Shown: piece by piece, positions 1 to 8,932 of the stretch
How positions within the stretch are numbered: the first letter of the stretch is position 1
How the letters are laid out: each line of letters opens with the position of its first letter
Origin: Bacillota bacterium
Lineage (GTDB): Bacteria; Bacillota; Clostridia; Acetivibrionales; DSM-1351
Direction of reading: 5' to 3'
Length of the DNA: 45,035 nt
Assembly (NCBI GenBank): GCA_023416275.1
Contig: JAEZIB010000065.1
Coordinates: 1-45,035 of the forward strand
Notes under the pieces: model-generated
What the model was told of the DNA's origin: nothing
Seen by the model: the letters and a program-made list of their open reading frames with translations, nothing else
Database searches by the model: none
Position numbers and translations under genes: made by a program

Positions 1-120
1 GCAAAGGTGGCAAAGGCAATAGTAGCTTGAACGAAGTGAAAGCCAGCGTCTTTAGGCGCTGGCCGGTAACAAGCCCTTATAGGGCTAACACAAGCCACCC
101 GTTTTACGGGTGGTCATGAC
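1..120 (+). mobile_element. Probable right end of an IS200/IS605-type (tnpB) element
   Basis: Three short perfect hairpins follow one another: GCCAGCG/CGCTGGC (42-48 with 57-63), AGCCCT/AGGGCT (72-77 with 81-86) and CCACCCG/CGGGTGG (95-101 with 107-113), then TCATGAC. Serial subterminal hairpins like these are typical of right ends of IS200/IS605 elements, where the 3' end of tnpB overlaps the guide (omega) RNA scaffold. Frame 3 is open from position 3 to a TGA at 117-119 and could encode the last ~38 residues of a TnpB-like protein. The element body lies outside the window, so the identification is an inference from structure only. Confidence 0.45.
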
Positions 121-182
121 TTATAAACAAGTGCTAATTACTGAATAGTTAAGTGTAAGATATATTGAGTAATTGAAGTAAC

Positions 183-2363
183 TTACTCCACTACCAATAT
201 CTCTTTCAGCAAGCTTGAATCTCTTGAATCAGTGCCAACCATAATTTCGAATTCTCCAGCTTCTACAACGTATTTTTCATCAGGTGTTACCAGTGCTAAA
301 TCAGAAATTGAAAGATTTATTGAAACTGTCTTTGTTTCCCCTGCTTTTATAAATACTCTTTCAAACCCTTTTAGCTCTTTTTCTGGAGTCATTACAGAGC
401 TTACTTTATCATTTATATAAAGCTGTACAATTTCAGTGCCATCATATTTGCCTCTGTTTGTAACATCAACCTGTACAGTAATTGTATCATTTTTATTACA
501 AACCTTAGAAGACATAACAAGATTTGAATACTGATATTTTGTATAGGATAGCCCATATCCAAAGGGATAAAGTGCATTTTTATCAGCAAGATCTACATAT
601 TTGGGACTGTGCCAGCCAGACAATTGATTATAGTAAACAGGTGTTTGTGAGCTATGATATGGGAAGGAAATAGAAAGCTTTCCGCTGGGAATAAATTCGC
701 CATATAAAAGTTCAGCAGTAGCTTTTCCACCCAATATTCCAGAGTTGAAGGTTTCAACTATAGCATCAGCATTTCTGTATAGCCATGGAATAGATAGGGG
801 TTTACCATTTACCAATATAACAATTAGAGGTTTACTAAGGGATTTTAAAGCCGTAAGGAGTTCTAGCTGAGAACCAGATAATTCAAGGTTGGCTCTATCC
901 TTGAATTCACCATTTTGTTCTACGCAGTCACCAACAACTGCTATAATTGCATCGCAATCTGATGCAGTAGAAACAGCACCTTCAATATCCTGTTCGTCAG
1001 TTAGAATATCACAGCCTTTGTGATAAGCAACTTCAATTCCTCGTGATACAGATAGCTCAGTAATGCCCTTTAGCATTGTGTAATATTCAAAATTAGGGAC
1101 AGTATCAGGTTTAGGGTCGGGGTGAGTGAAAAATGTCCAATCTCCAAACTGTGCTTTTAAGTTATCAGCATTTGGACCAATTACTGCTAGCTTTTTGATT
1201 TCGTTATTTTTATTCAGAGGAAGAATATTTTTGCTGTTTTTAAGCAGAACCAAGGATTCTCTTGTAAGCTCAAGATTTACCTGTTGATGCTCTTCACAGG
1301 AAATAACAGCCCTGCTCATATAGCCACTTCTTTTTTTTGTATCAAAGAGACCCATTGAAAATTTTATGGACAAAATTCTCCCTACAGCCTCATCAATTAG
1401 GGACTCAGAGAGTACACCTGATTTAACAAGCTTAATAGTTGCCTCATAGAAGTCGTTTGTGGCCATAATCATGTCATTCCCAGCTTCTACAGACTTTTTG
1501 GAAGCATCACTAATATCGGGAGATACCTTTTGCAAAGTTACAAGGCTACCTGTATTATTGTAATCTGTTACTACAAAACCTTCAAAACCAAGCTCTTCCT
1601 TTAATATTTCACGAAGAAGCTTCTTGTTTACAGACATTGGTATGCCATCAATAGACTGGTAGCCAGTCATAAAGGTTGCACAACCAGCCTCAACAGCTTT
1701 TTTAAATGGAGGTAGAAATACCTCTCTAATCTTTCTGTAGGTTACTTCAGTGTCGTAGGCATCTCTTCCACCTGTGCTTTCACCATAAGCAAGATAATGT
1801 TTTGCACAAGCAGAAATACTATCTGCATCAGATAGGTTTTTTCCTTGATAACCTCTGATGATAGCAGCAGCCAATACGCCTATAAGAAAAGGGTCTTCTC
1901 CAAAGGTTTCATTTATACGTCCCCAACGCAAGTCTCTTCCTATGCAAAGCACTGGCGAGAAAGTCCAATGTATACCGTCAGCTGCTACCTCTTTGGCAGT
2001 TACTCTTCCAACCTTTTCAATTAATTCAGGATTCCAGCTACAGGACATTCCAAGCTGTGATGGAAATATGGTTGCACCATTCATAAGGCCATGACCATGT
2101 ATGGCATCAATTCCAAATATTATAGGAATACCAAGTCTGCTTGACAATGCTAATTCCTGAAGGTGGTCTGCGTTTTTGCCAAGAACATGAAGAAAAGAGC
2201 CTGCATTTTTGTTAACAACCCAGTCTTCTGCTTCTTCTACTGTTAACGTATTGTAGCTAATTTGCATCATTTGTCCTACTTTTTCTTCTAAAGACATTAG
2301 AGAAAGTAAATTATCTGTACGCTCTTTTGGTGAAAGGCTAGGATTTTGATATATAAATTCCAT
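183..2363 (-). CDS. GH3 beta-glucosidase (cytoplasmic)
   Basis: A 726-residue glycoside hydrolase family 3 enzyme, expected to release terminal beta-linked glucose (or related sugars) from oligosaccharides taken up by the cell. The N-terminal barrel is recognisable from EEKVGQMMQI, the FGIDAIHGHG loop, the RWGRINETFGEDP segment and KHYLAYGE. The catalytic nucleophile is expected at Asp267 in GFVVTDYNN. The alpha/beta sandwich (~390-580) and a C-terminal fibronectin-III-like domain (~630-720) follow, giving the usual GH3 full length. No signal peptide is seen, so it acts inside the cell. The ATG at 2363 has no convincing ribosome binding site. A strong AAGGAGGT lies about 50 bases upstream, correctly placed for another ATG at 2403 that is out of frame (see findings). 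Product class is secure; exact substrate is not. Confidence 0.93.
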   Translation of the reverse strand: MEFIYQNPSLSPKERTDNLLSLMSLEEKVGQMMQISYNTLTVEEAEDWVVNKNAGSFLHVLGKNADHLQELALSSRLGIPIIFGIDAIHGHGLMNGATIFPSQLGMSCSWNPELIEKVGRVTAKEVAADGIHWTFSPVLCIGRDLRWGRINETFGEDPFLIGVLAAAIIRGYQGKNLSDADSISACAKHYLAYGESTGGRDAYDTEVTYRKIREVFLPPFKKAVEAGCATFMTGYQSIDGIPMSVNKKLLREILKEELGFEGFVVTDYNNTGSLVTLQKVSPDISDASKKSVEAGNDMIMATNDFYEATIKLVKSGVLSESLIDEAVGRILSIKFSMGLFDTKKRSGYMSRAVISCEEHQQVNLELTRESLVLLKNSKNILPLNKNNEIKKLAVIGPNADNLKAQFGDWTFFTHPDPKPDTVPNFEYYTMLKGITELSVSRGIEVAYHKGCDILTDEQDIEGAVSTASDCDAIIAVVGDCVEQNGEFKDRANLELSGSQLELLTALKSLSKPLIVILVNGKPLSIPWLYRNADAIVETFNSGILGGKATAELLYGEFIPSGKLSISFPYHSSQTPVYYNQLSGWHSPKYVDLADKNALYPFGYGLSYTKYQYSNLVMSSKVCNKNDTITVQVDVTNRGKYDGTEIVQLYINDKVSSVMTPEKELKGFERVFIKAGETKTVSINLSISDLALVTPDEKYVVEAGEFEIMVGTDSRDSSLLKEILVVE

Positions 2364-2400
2364 AAAGTTATATCCATGTTTAAATTTTTATAAAAGGAAA

Positions 2401-2419
2401 CATGGACTTAGCACCTCCT
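2401..2419 (-). promoter_or_regulatory. Strong ribosome binding site plus ATG not in frame with the GH3 gene
   Basis: On the minus strand AAGGAGGTGC (2410-2419) is followed at ideal spacing by an ATG (2403-2401). That ATG opens a seven-codon frame ending in TAA before the annotated GH3 start. It is either a short leader peptide or a start cut off by a one-base change in the A5 run that follows. Confidence 0.55.
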
Positions 2420-2670
2420 TTTAAAAATAAATTACTAAAAATCTATCGTTTAATCTTATAAATGGTTTGTCGCCAAATAATTGCTTGAATTAGTATACAT
2501 TAAATATATTACATTGCTAAATATATTTTTACAACAACCAAATATAATAGCAGGTTATATAAAGATGCAGAATAGTTGTTAGTTTTAATAAATCTTTACT
2601 TAATATGTAGAAAGAACAAATCTTAATTATTTATCACAAAATAATCTGTTTATGAAGGAGAGGGAATGAG

Positions 2671-3027
2671 ATGGTTAGCTTTTTGGAGAGTTATTGGCTG
2701 GCAATAGTCGTTGCAGTTTTGGTTTTGGGTTATATTTTTTATTTGGCTATAAATAAGAGATGGAATAAGCTGAGGATGATTGCAAATAGGTTAATGTTAC
2801 AAGCAGAGGAGACTATTATTGGTACAAAGATGGGACAAGAAAGATTTGAACAGGTATTGACACAGGTCTATTTATTGATTCCTGTTTGGATAAGGATATT
2901 TGTGAGTAGAAGCCAATTTGAGAAGATATTGCAGCAATGGTTTGAACTAATTAAGGATAGCTTAGATGATGGTAAAATAAATAATTCTGTTGAAAAAGAA
3001 GATATACATATTGGAAGCATACAATAA
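2671..3027 (+). CDS. Small membrane protein, phage holin-like family (uncharacterised)
   Basis: A 118-residue protein with one hydrophobic N-terminal segment (about residues 7-27), then a basic stretch and an amphipathic cytoplasmic part containing AEETIIGTKMGQERFEQVL. The pattern of one membrane helix, a conserved AEExxxGxKxGxxRFExV block, an aromatic LIPVWIRIF patch and a charged tail recalls small holin-like proteins of Firmicute prophages. No phage neighbours are present, so this may be an orphan or domesticated gene. The ribosome binding site GAAGGAGAGG is well placed. Function is not known; the holin comparison is from memory of the family pattern only. Confidence 0.7.
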   Translation: MVSFLESYWLAIVVAVLVLGYIFYLAINKRWNKLRMIANRLMLQAEETIIGTKMGQERFEQVLTQVYLLIPVWIRIFVSRSQFEKILQQWFELIKDSLDDGKINNSVEKEDIHIGSIQ

Positions 3028-3205
3028 TAATTACTGCAAATTGCATATCCATATAGATGTATTTATATGTTTTATGTAATGCATAATATTACCTAAAAAT
3101 AAGAATAAATATTATTTTTGTAAAATAATCTAAGAAAAAGAAGGGTTTTGTTGATATAATTATGAATAATATACAAAAATAACTTATTTTTAAGGGGGAT
3201 ATGTA

Positions 3206-3940
3206 ATGTCTAAGAGTTTTTGCAGTAATGTAGGGACAAATATCAAAAAAATTGGTGTTCAAACAATGTTAATTTGCTTTCTATTGGTTTTATTAGTATT
3301 GCCGTGCAATGCCAATGCAGATACATCTTTGCGTGTAATATCAGGAACAATAACATATGGCAATGGTTTTGCTCCTGAAGGGGGTATATGGATTACAATG
3401 TACGCCATGGGAGAAAATGGAGGAATTTTTGCAACAGAAGTATTAATACGTGAAGGGGATTATGCAACAGAATACGCAATACCGGTAGATTTATCTTATA
3501 CAAATAACAGTAGCTGCTTTATTATTAAATGTGAGCCTCAAAAAGCAACGAATTATTCTGCTGAGATATATGATACATTAGTTGACGTAAGCAATGAGGA
3601 TGCAACAAATATAGACTTTACAACACAATGGCTCACTGAGCGCACAATTTCTGGTACTATTACATATTTAGATGGTTTGGCACCTGCGGGTGGAATAAAT
3701 GTAACAGTCTCTGCTATTGGAGAATGTGACTTTGAAACAGTTGTAACAATACCTGAGGGCTATAGCCAAGTAGAATATACAATTCCTCTTGACTTATATT
3801 TTTTGAGTTCTAATACAAGCTTTGAGGTAAAATGCAGGCCTGAAGCTTCAACAAATTACGAAGGAAATGACTATGGAACATTGATTGATATATATGAGAA
3901 TAATGCAACAAATATAAATCTTTGGGTAGAAGATCTATAG
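3206..3940 (+). CDS. Secreted protein with two tandem ~90-residue repeats
   Basis: A 244-residue protein with a signal peptide (charged start, hydrophobic core ~20-34, likely cleavage after ANA at ~39). The mature part holds two copies of one domain: the first begins RVISGTITYGNGFAPEGGI (~44) and the second RTISGTITYLDGLAPAGGI (~148). Both continue through a beta-rich stretch, a Y(A/T)xxYxIPxDL(Y/S)-type strand and end in NATNI-like motifs. This suggests two Ig-like beta-sandwich modules and no catalytic domain. The ATG follows TAAGGGGGAT. No known family is recognised with confidence; a cell-surface or extracellular binding role is plausible but unproven. Confidence 0.8.
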   Translation: MSKSFCSNVGTNIKKIGVQTMLICFLLVLLVLPCNANADTSLRVISGTITYGNGFAPEGGIWITMYAMGENGGIFATEVLIREGDYATEYAIPVDLSYTNNSSCFIIKCEPQKATNYSAEIYDTLVDVSNEDATNIDFTTQWLTERTISGTITYLDGLAPAGGINVTVSAIGECDFETVVTIPEGYSQVEYTIPLDLYFLSSNTSFEVKCRPEASTNYEGNDYGTLIDIYENNATNINLWVEDL

Positions 3941-4007
3941 AAATAAATTTTTAGCGAAAAACCATAAGTAAACATGAGCATCATAGAAAAAGTGTAGAAA
4001 AGTTAAA

Positions 4008-4056
4008 AGGGGCTGTTGCAAAAGCTAATTAGTTTTGTAATTGCTCCTTTGCTATG
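4008..4056 (+). other. Long imperfect hairpin between genes
   Basis: The stretch GGGGCTGTTGCAAAA pairs with TTTTGTAATTGCTCC across a short loop, with one mismatch when G-U pairs are allowed. It could end transcription from the upstream secreted-protein gene, but the T tract is weak. Confidence 0.4.
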
Positions 4057-4213
4057 TAAAAATGTAAATAATATTTACGCTATTGTTGCAGATTAATTGA
4101 TTGAGGTGTATAATTCTATAGCAAATTGATTTTCTGTTAAGTACTAAAGTAGAGAGTAAATATGCTAAGTATATGCGTAAAATTTCTTTATTGTATTACA
4201 AGGAGGACTACAA

Positions 4214-5326
4214 ATGTATGATTATCTGATTGTTGGAACCGGTCTTTTCGGATCAATATTTGCATATGAAGCTAATAGAAGAGGTAAGAAATGCCTAGTT
4301 ATAGACAAACGTTCACATGTAGGCGGAAATATATATACAACACTGGTTGATGGAATTCATGTACATAAGTATGGTGCACATATTTTTCACACCAGCAACA
4401 AGGATTTATGGGAATATGTCAATAAGTTTGCGGAATTTAATAGATATACAAATTCTCCAGTTGCAAGGTATAAATCAGAACTTTATAATATGCCTTTTAA
4501 TATGAATACCTTTAATAAGATGTGGGGAGTAACTACTCCATCAGAGGCAAAAGCTAAAATTCAGCAGCAAATTGATGAGGCTGGGATACTAGAGCCTCAT
4601 AACCTTGAAGAGCAAGCTATAAGCCTGGTTGGAAGAGACCTTTATGAGAGGTTAGTAAAAGGGTATACAGAGAAGCAATGGGGAAGAAGAGCAACAGAGC
4701 TTCCAAGCTTTATTATAAAGAGATTGCCTATTCGTTTCACATATGACAACAATTATTTTAATGATAAATATCAGGGTATACCTATTGGTGGCTACACTCA
4801 GATTATTGAAAAAATGCTGAAGGGAATAGAAGTTCGGCTTAATACTGATTTCTTTATGCAGCGTGATGAATTGACGGCGCTTGCAGATAAGATTGTTTTC
4901 ACAGGAATGATAGATGAATTTTATAACTATTGCTATGGTGAGCTTGAATATCGCTCACTTCTTTTTGAAACAGAAGTTTTAGCTTGTGAGAATTATCAAG
5001 GAAATGCGGTTGTTAATTTCACTGAATATGATATTCCATATACCAGAATCATTGAGCATAAGCATTTTGAATTTGGATGCGAAAGCGATAATGTAAATCC
5101 TAAGACAGTCATTACAAAGGAATATCCGGCGGCATGGAAGCATGGTGACGAGCCGTACTATCCAATGAATGATGATAGAAATAATGAACTTTATGCAAAG
5201 TATAGGGCTTTAGCGGACGAAGAAAATAAAGTCATTTTTGGTGGTCGACTTGGAATGTATAAGTATTTTGATATGCATAATGTAGTAGCTGAGGCATTAT
5301 CTTGCGTAGAAAAACAGTTGCTATAG
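4214..5326 (+). CDS. glf: UDP-galactopyranose mutase
   Basis: A 370-residue flavoenzyme that interconverts UDP-galactopyranose and UDP-galactofuranose, the donor of galactofuranose for cell-surface glycans. The N-terminus has the FAD-binding VGTGLFGSIFA motif (~7-17), then VIDKRSHVGGNIYT and HKYGAHIFHTSN, which are hallmark segments of the family. The body carries the GLF core, including YTEKQWGRRATELP and PVARYKSELYNMPFN, and the C-terminal VIFGGRLGMYKYFDM motif. Length matches bacterial Glf. A good AAGGAGGA lies at 4200-4207, spaced for this ATG. It stands alone on the + strand, convergent with a glycosyltransferase that may also serve envelope glycans. Confidence 0.97.
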   Translation: MYDYLIVGTGLFGSIFAYEANRRGKKCLVIDKRSHVGGNIYTTLVDGIHVHKYGAHIFHTSNKDLWEYVNKFAEFNRYTNSPVARYKSELYNMPFNMNTFNKMWGVTTPSEAKAKIQQQIDEAGILEPHNLEEQAISLVGRDLYERLVKGYTEKQWGRRATELPSFIIKRLPIRFTYDNNYFNDKYQGIPIGGYTQIIEKMLKGIEVRLNTDFFMQRDELTALADKIVFTGMIDEFYNYCYGELEYRSLLFETEVLACENYQGNAVVNFTEYDIPYTRIIEHKHFEFGCESDNVNPKTVITKEYPAAWKHGDEPYYPMNDDRNNELYAKYRALADEENKVIFGGRLGMYKYFDMHNVVAEALSCVEKQLL

Positions 5327-5372
5327 CCTGAAAAATCTTGTTATTTATAAAGCAGCTAAAAGCTAATTAATT

Positions 5373-5430
5373 GACTCAACTTTCTCAGTTAAAATTGTAG
5401 TTGTTGGATAGAATGGAAGGCTAAGTTAAC
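5373..5430. repeat. Palindromic repeat R3, short copy
   Basis: A degenerate copy of the CAACTTTC...GAAAGTTG family. It shares CTCAACTTTC-CAGTTAAAA with the copy at 15001 and has a decayed right arm (GGAAGGCTAAGTT). Confidence 0.5.
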
Positions 5431-5483
5431 AATCTAAATTAACTGGCTGCATAGTAGCAACTAATTGACCTTAAGAAAACAAA

Positions 5484-5523
5484 AAAGGCTTACTGTATAG
5501 ATTTTATTATATAGTAAGCCTTT
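5484..5523 (-). terminator. Intrinsic terminator between convergent genes
   Basis: A perfect 16-bp stem (5484-5499 with 5508-5523) encloses an 8-base loop. On the minus strand it is followed by a T-rich run (TTTTTTGTTTT), so it terminates the glycosyltransferase/PAP2 transcript. On the plus strand the trailing T run is short, so it serves glf only weakly. Confidence 0.85.
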
Positions 5524-5558
5524 GTGCTTGTAAGCATTACAGGATAAGTCTGCTTTTT

Positions 5559-6575
5559 TTAGTTGAACCCAAAGATTTTCCTTGATAGAGAATAGCACAA
5601 TAGTATAAGCTTTCTTCCTAAATACCCACTAAATTGTACCAAAGAACCTAAAAAGGATTTATCTACTTCATCAAATAATTGTTGGTCTTTTGAGCTTAAA
5701 TAACGCCAAAGCTCTTCCTTTTTATTCATACTTTGCTCTGTATTATCTTTTAGTAACAGTACTGTACTAACTGTCATCATCATAACCAAGTATTTTATCA
5801 TATATTTGCGTAGCTTTTTACATTCGATGAGCATAGGATTATAGCAGTCTATCATTATTTTTGTTACCTTGATTTGCTGATCAATGCGCTGTATCATTAT
5901 TTTCTCATTAACTGATTGGTCTACTCTTCCAATGAAATACCTATATAGGTCTAAATCTGTATAGTACATTGTCTTTACATGGGGCAATGGCATATAAACG
6001 AAAATGTTGTCCACATAGAAGGTATGCTTAGGGAGCACCAGATTACATTCTTTTAGAACTTCTGTCCTGTAAATAACAGAGTGCATCAGTATATTCTGAC
6101 TGTATTTTAGATAACCTAAATCATTCCAACTGAATATTTTATCTTCAGGCATTGCGCTCTTATAATTAATACTCTTGGACTTACCGATGCTCATATTTTC
6201 ATAAACATAATTTGTAATAAGCATGTCTAAAGAAGTGGAATTATTAATCATGGTTTTTAAAATGCTTAATACTTTTTGTAAACAGTTTTTATCAAACCAA
6301 TCGTCACTGTCTAAAACCTTGAAATATACGCCATTTGCATGTTTGAGCCCAGTGTTTATTACATCACCATGGCCGCCGTTTTCTTTATGGATTGCACGTA
6401 CTATATTAGGGTAGTTCTTCTCATATTCATCAGCAATTACTGAAGTATTATCACTAGAACCGTCATCAATAATTAATATTTCTAATTCGTCGCTTCCTAT
6501 AAGCAATGATTCTACTGCTCTATCCATATAGGCAGCTGAATTATAACAAGGTATCACTATAGTCAGAATTTTCAT
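5559..6575 (-). CDS. GT2-family glycosyltransferase
   Basis: A 338-residue GT-A fold glycosyltransferase. The nucleotide-sugar domain is clear: LTIVIPCYNSAAYMDRAVES at the start, IIDDGSSDNT at 35-44, and the metal-binding acidic motif LDSDDWF with Asp89 and Asp91-92. The C-terminal ~100 residues contain a hydrophobic patch (YMIKYLVMMMTVSTVLLL) that may attach the protein to the membrane. Its ATG overlaps the stop of the upstream PAP2 gene in an ATGA, so the two are translationally coupled. Together they suggest modification of a lipid-linked or membrane glycan. Donor and acceptor are unknown. Confidence 0.9.
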   Translation of the reverse strand: MKILTIVIPCYNSAAYMDRAVESLLIGSDELEILIIDDGSSDNTSVIADEYEKNYPNIVRAIHKENGGHGDVINTGLKHANGVYFKVLDSDDWFDKNCLQKVLSILKTMINNSTSLDMLITNYVYENMSIGKSKSINYKSAMPEDKIFSWNDLGYLKYSQNILMHSVIYRTEVLKECNLVLPKHTFYVDNIFVYMPLPHVKTMYYTDLDLYRYFIGRVDQSVNEKIMIQRIDQQIKVTKIMIDCYNPMLIECKKLRKYMIKYLVMMMTVSTVLLLKDNTEQSMNKKEELWRYLSSKDQQLFDEVDKSFLGSLVQFSGYLGRKLILLCYSLSRKIFGFN

Positions 6576-7237
6576 TTTGATATCTCCTGATTATTAATTT
6601 TAATTGTTTTACTTAACTGTACACGTGAAGTAAACTGCCACGTTAATTCAGCTAACAAAACTCCTCCAAAAACATCAACAAGGACATGCTGTCTTGTTGT
6701 CAATGTAGAAATACATATCATTAGTGCTACTAATAATGATACGTAACGATACCATAAAGGTATGGTTTTACATTTTCTTAAACCAGCAAAGCAATACCAG
6801 CTAACTAAACAATGAATTGATGGAAATAGATTATTTGCTGGGTCTATATTATATAAATACTGTAGCATATCCCAAAAAACACCCGTTTGTGTTATTTCAG
6901 GTCTTATATTCGTTGTAGGAAAAGATATATATGTTATAAAGCATACTATTTTTCCTAATAGATCTGCGCAAATAAACCTATAACAATGTTCTTTATCTAT
7001 TCTGCATATTAAAATGTAATTTATAATCCAAAAAAAGTAACTTCCAAAATAAATCAGTACAGTTATAGGAATTACAGGGAAAATATCGTCAACTTTTGAG
7101 GTTAAGTCATAAAACAACCTATCTTCATAAAACAGACGTACTCCAGTATATACTGAAAAATTAAAAATAACGCATATAATTAAGGGCACAATAGCATATT
7201 TAGGTACAAGGGAACGAATTTTTTCTATTATTTTCAT
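6572..7237 (-). CDS. PAP2-superfamily membrane phosphatase/phosphotransferase
   Basis: A 221-residue integral membrane protein with about five or six hydrophobic segments. It carries PAP2 motifs: PSIH at 139-142 (His142) and TRQHVLVDVFGG at 181-192 with Arg182, His184 and Asp188 forming the catalytic third motif. The layout resembles the branch that includes inositolphosphotransferase-like enzymes as well as lipid phosphatases. It is first in a two-gene minus-strand unit, sharing a 4-base overlap with the glycosyltransferase. It likely handles a lipid phosphate linked to that enzyme's product; this is inference. Confidence 0.88.
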   Translation of the reverse strand: MKIIEKIRSLVPKYAIVPLIICVIFNFSVYTGVRLFYEDRLFYDLTSKVDDIFPVIPITVLIYFGSYFFWIINYILICRIDKEHCYRFICADLLGKIVCFITYISFPTTNIRPEITQTGVFWDMLQYLYNIDPANNLFPSIHCLVSWYCFAGLRKCKTIPLWYRYVSLLVALMICISTLTTRQHVLVDVFGGVLLAELTWQFTSRVQLSKTIKINNQEISK

Positions 7238-7511
7238 GTCATCTCCTGTTTTAAACTTAAAATGAGTAGGATAATTATCTGCATATAATAAACAATATTT
7301 TTATAAAAATGATAGGGAAAATTCCATTATTAGGTCTTTAATACTAAAGTCCTTATAAGACCCTTATAAAGTATAATATTTATTGCAATATTAAGTCAAT
7401 ATGCTAATGGTGATTTAGATAAATATCTATACAGAAAAATATTTCCAATAGGGGTTTTAGATTGTGATATGTCAAATCAATGCTTAATATCACTATTTTT
7501 TTGTCTTTTTT

Positions 7512-8474
7512 CTACCGTATAGGAGAATTACTCCACATAGAAGAAGAACTGAGAATTTGGTTTGCTGCTTCAAGATAATCAATAGAACTGTGGCATTTTT
7601 GTATCTTCTTCAGCAGTTTTCCGTCCTTATCAGCATGAGCTGACAGTTGCCTCCAGAATTCCTTCATTTTATCACATAAATGCTTTTCACCAGATAGAGT
7701 ATTCTTATAGTAACTAAAAATTCCATCATGGAATTCTTTGAGTAGAGATATTTTGTCTTCATGCTGAATTGTTTTCCCTTTTATAGCAGATGGCAAAAAT
7801 GGATTGCTAAGAGCACCTCTTCCTAACATGAAGTTTTTTATGTTTGGAAAACGTGTGCTAATACGCAAGAAGTCATCAAATGTAAATATATCTCCATTAT
7901 AGGTTATCTCGTGCTTACAAGCGGAGGCTATAGCTTCAAAGGAATCCAAATCAACGCTGCCAGTGTACATCTGTTTACCAGTACGAGCATGTATTATCAC
8001 ACCTCCTAAGGGATATTCGTTAAGTACATTAATTACGCGCATACCCTCTTCAGAATTATCTAGACCAAGTCTCATTTTTACAGTTATAGTATTGGGCCCA
8101 GCACAAGCTATATCAAGAAGCTTTTTTATCATATCAGGATAGGGAAGTATTCCTGACCCTCTTTTCTTTCTAGTCACCATAGGAAAGGGGCAGCCAATAT
8201 TCCAGTTGATCTCATTATATCCCATATCAGCAATTACATCGGAAAAAAGCTTGAATTCAGCTCCGTTATTGCTGAGAATTTGAGGTATAACCTTAATATT
8301 TTTATCATTATGTTCGACCATAATATCCTTCAATAGTACAGGATTTACTTTATCCATATCAGCGGTGGCAATAAATGGGGCGTAATATGCATCAATACCT
8401 CCAAAAAGCTTTGAATATAAATTTCTGTAGCATGCAATAGTCATTCCTTGAATTGGTGCCAAAAAAAGGTTCAT
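7512..8474 (-). CDS. tRNA-dihydrouridine synthase family protein
   Basis: A 320-residue FMN enzyme that reduces specific uridines in tRNA to dihydrouridine. The TIM-barrel start (MNLFLAPIQGMT), the WNIGCPFPMVTRKKRGSGIL segment with the active-site Cys95, the ITVKMRLGLD strand, IIHARTGKQMY and the FMN phosphate-binding NFMLGRGALSNPFL are all present. Length is typical for shorter Dus proteins. It points away from the MnmD gene on the other strand, so two tRNA-modification genes share one upstream region. Which Dus subgroup it belongs to cannot be told here. Confidence 0.93.
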   Translation of the reverse strand: MNLFLAPIQGMTIACYRNLYSKLFGGIDAYYAPFIATADMDKVNPVLLKDIMVEHNDKNIKVIPQILSNNGAEFKLFSDVIADMGYNEINWNIGCPFPMVTRKKRGSGILPYPDMIKKLLDIACAGPNTITVKMRLGLDNSEEGMRVINVLNEYPLGGVIIHARTGKQMYTGSVDLDSFEAIASACKHEITYNGDIFTFDDFLRISTRFPNIKNFMLGRGALSNPFLPSAIKGKTIQHEDKISLLKEFHDGIFSYYKNTLSGEKHLCDKMKEFWRQLSAHADKDGKLLKKIQKCHSSIDYLEAANQILSSSSMWSNSPIR

Positions 8475-8932
8475 ATCTACTCATCCTCTGTTATGTTTAA
8501 TTTTGAAATTAATGTATCATAATACTATATAGTTAACGGAATAAATGCAATAGTAAAATTTATAACCCAACTTTGCCAATTAAATGTTTATCCATGCTCA
8601 ATTTTATCAATAGTTCGCTACTAAGTAAATTAACTTATTGTAAGCAATTATTTAACTTTTCGTTTGGTAATGAAAAAGGTGTTAAAATATTTACTCCATT
8701 AGGCTATTTATTATGTTTTTTGAAAATGCAGATAAATTTTGATAGAAGTAGCAGAGGATTATGTGTTTGTTGGCTTTTAAACCCATATTATAATTCTGTT
8801 CGCATTTCGCATTCAGATGAATTATTAAAGGGGTACAAATAAGAAAAGATGTATTAAACCATAAATATATAGTCTTATGTGAAAAATTGTAATAATATAT
8901 ATGAAGACAATGTAGAAAAGGAAGTGTATTAT
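8475..8932. other. 458-base divergent intergenic region
   Basis: This region separates the dus and mnmD genes, which are transcribed outward, and must hold both promoters. It is AT-rich. I see no RNA gene, repeat copy or convincing small gene. A possible 89-codon frame at 8573-8842 has no ribosome binding site and no recognisable content. Confidence 0.6.

Noticed and set aside
8573..8842. 89-codon plus-strand frame between dus and mnmD
   Set aside because: No ribosome binding site, unusual composition and no family resemblance; likely chance.
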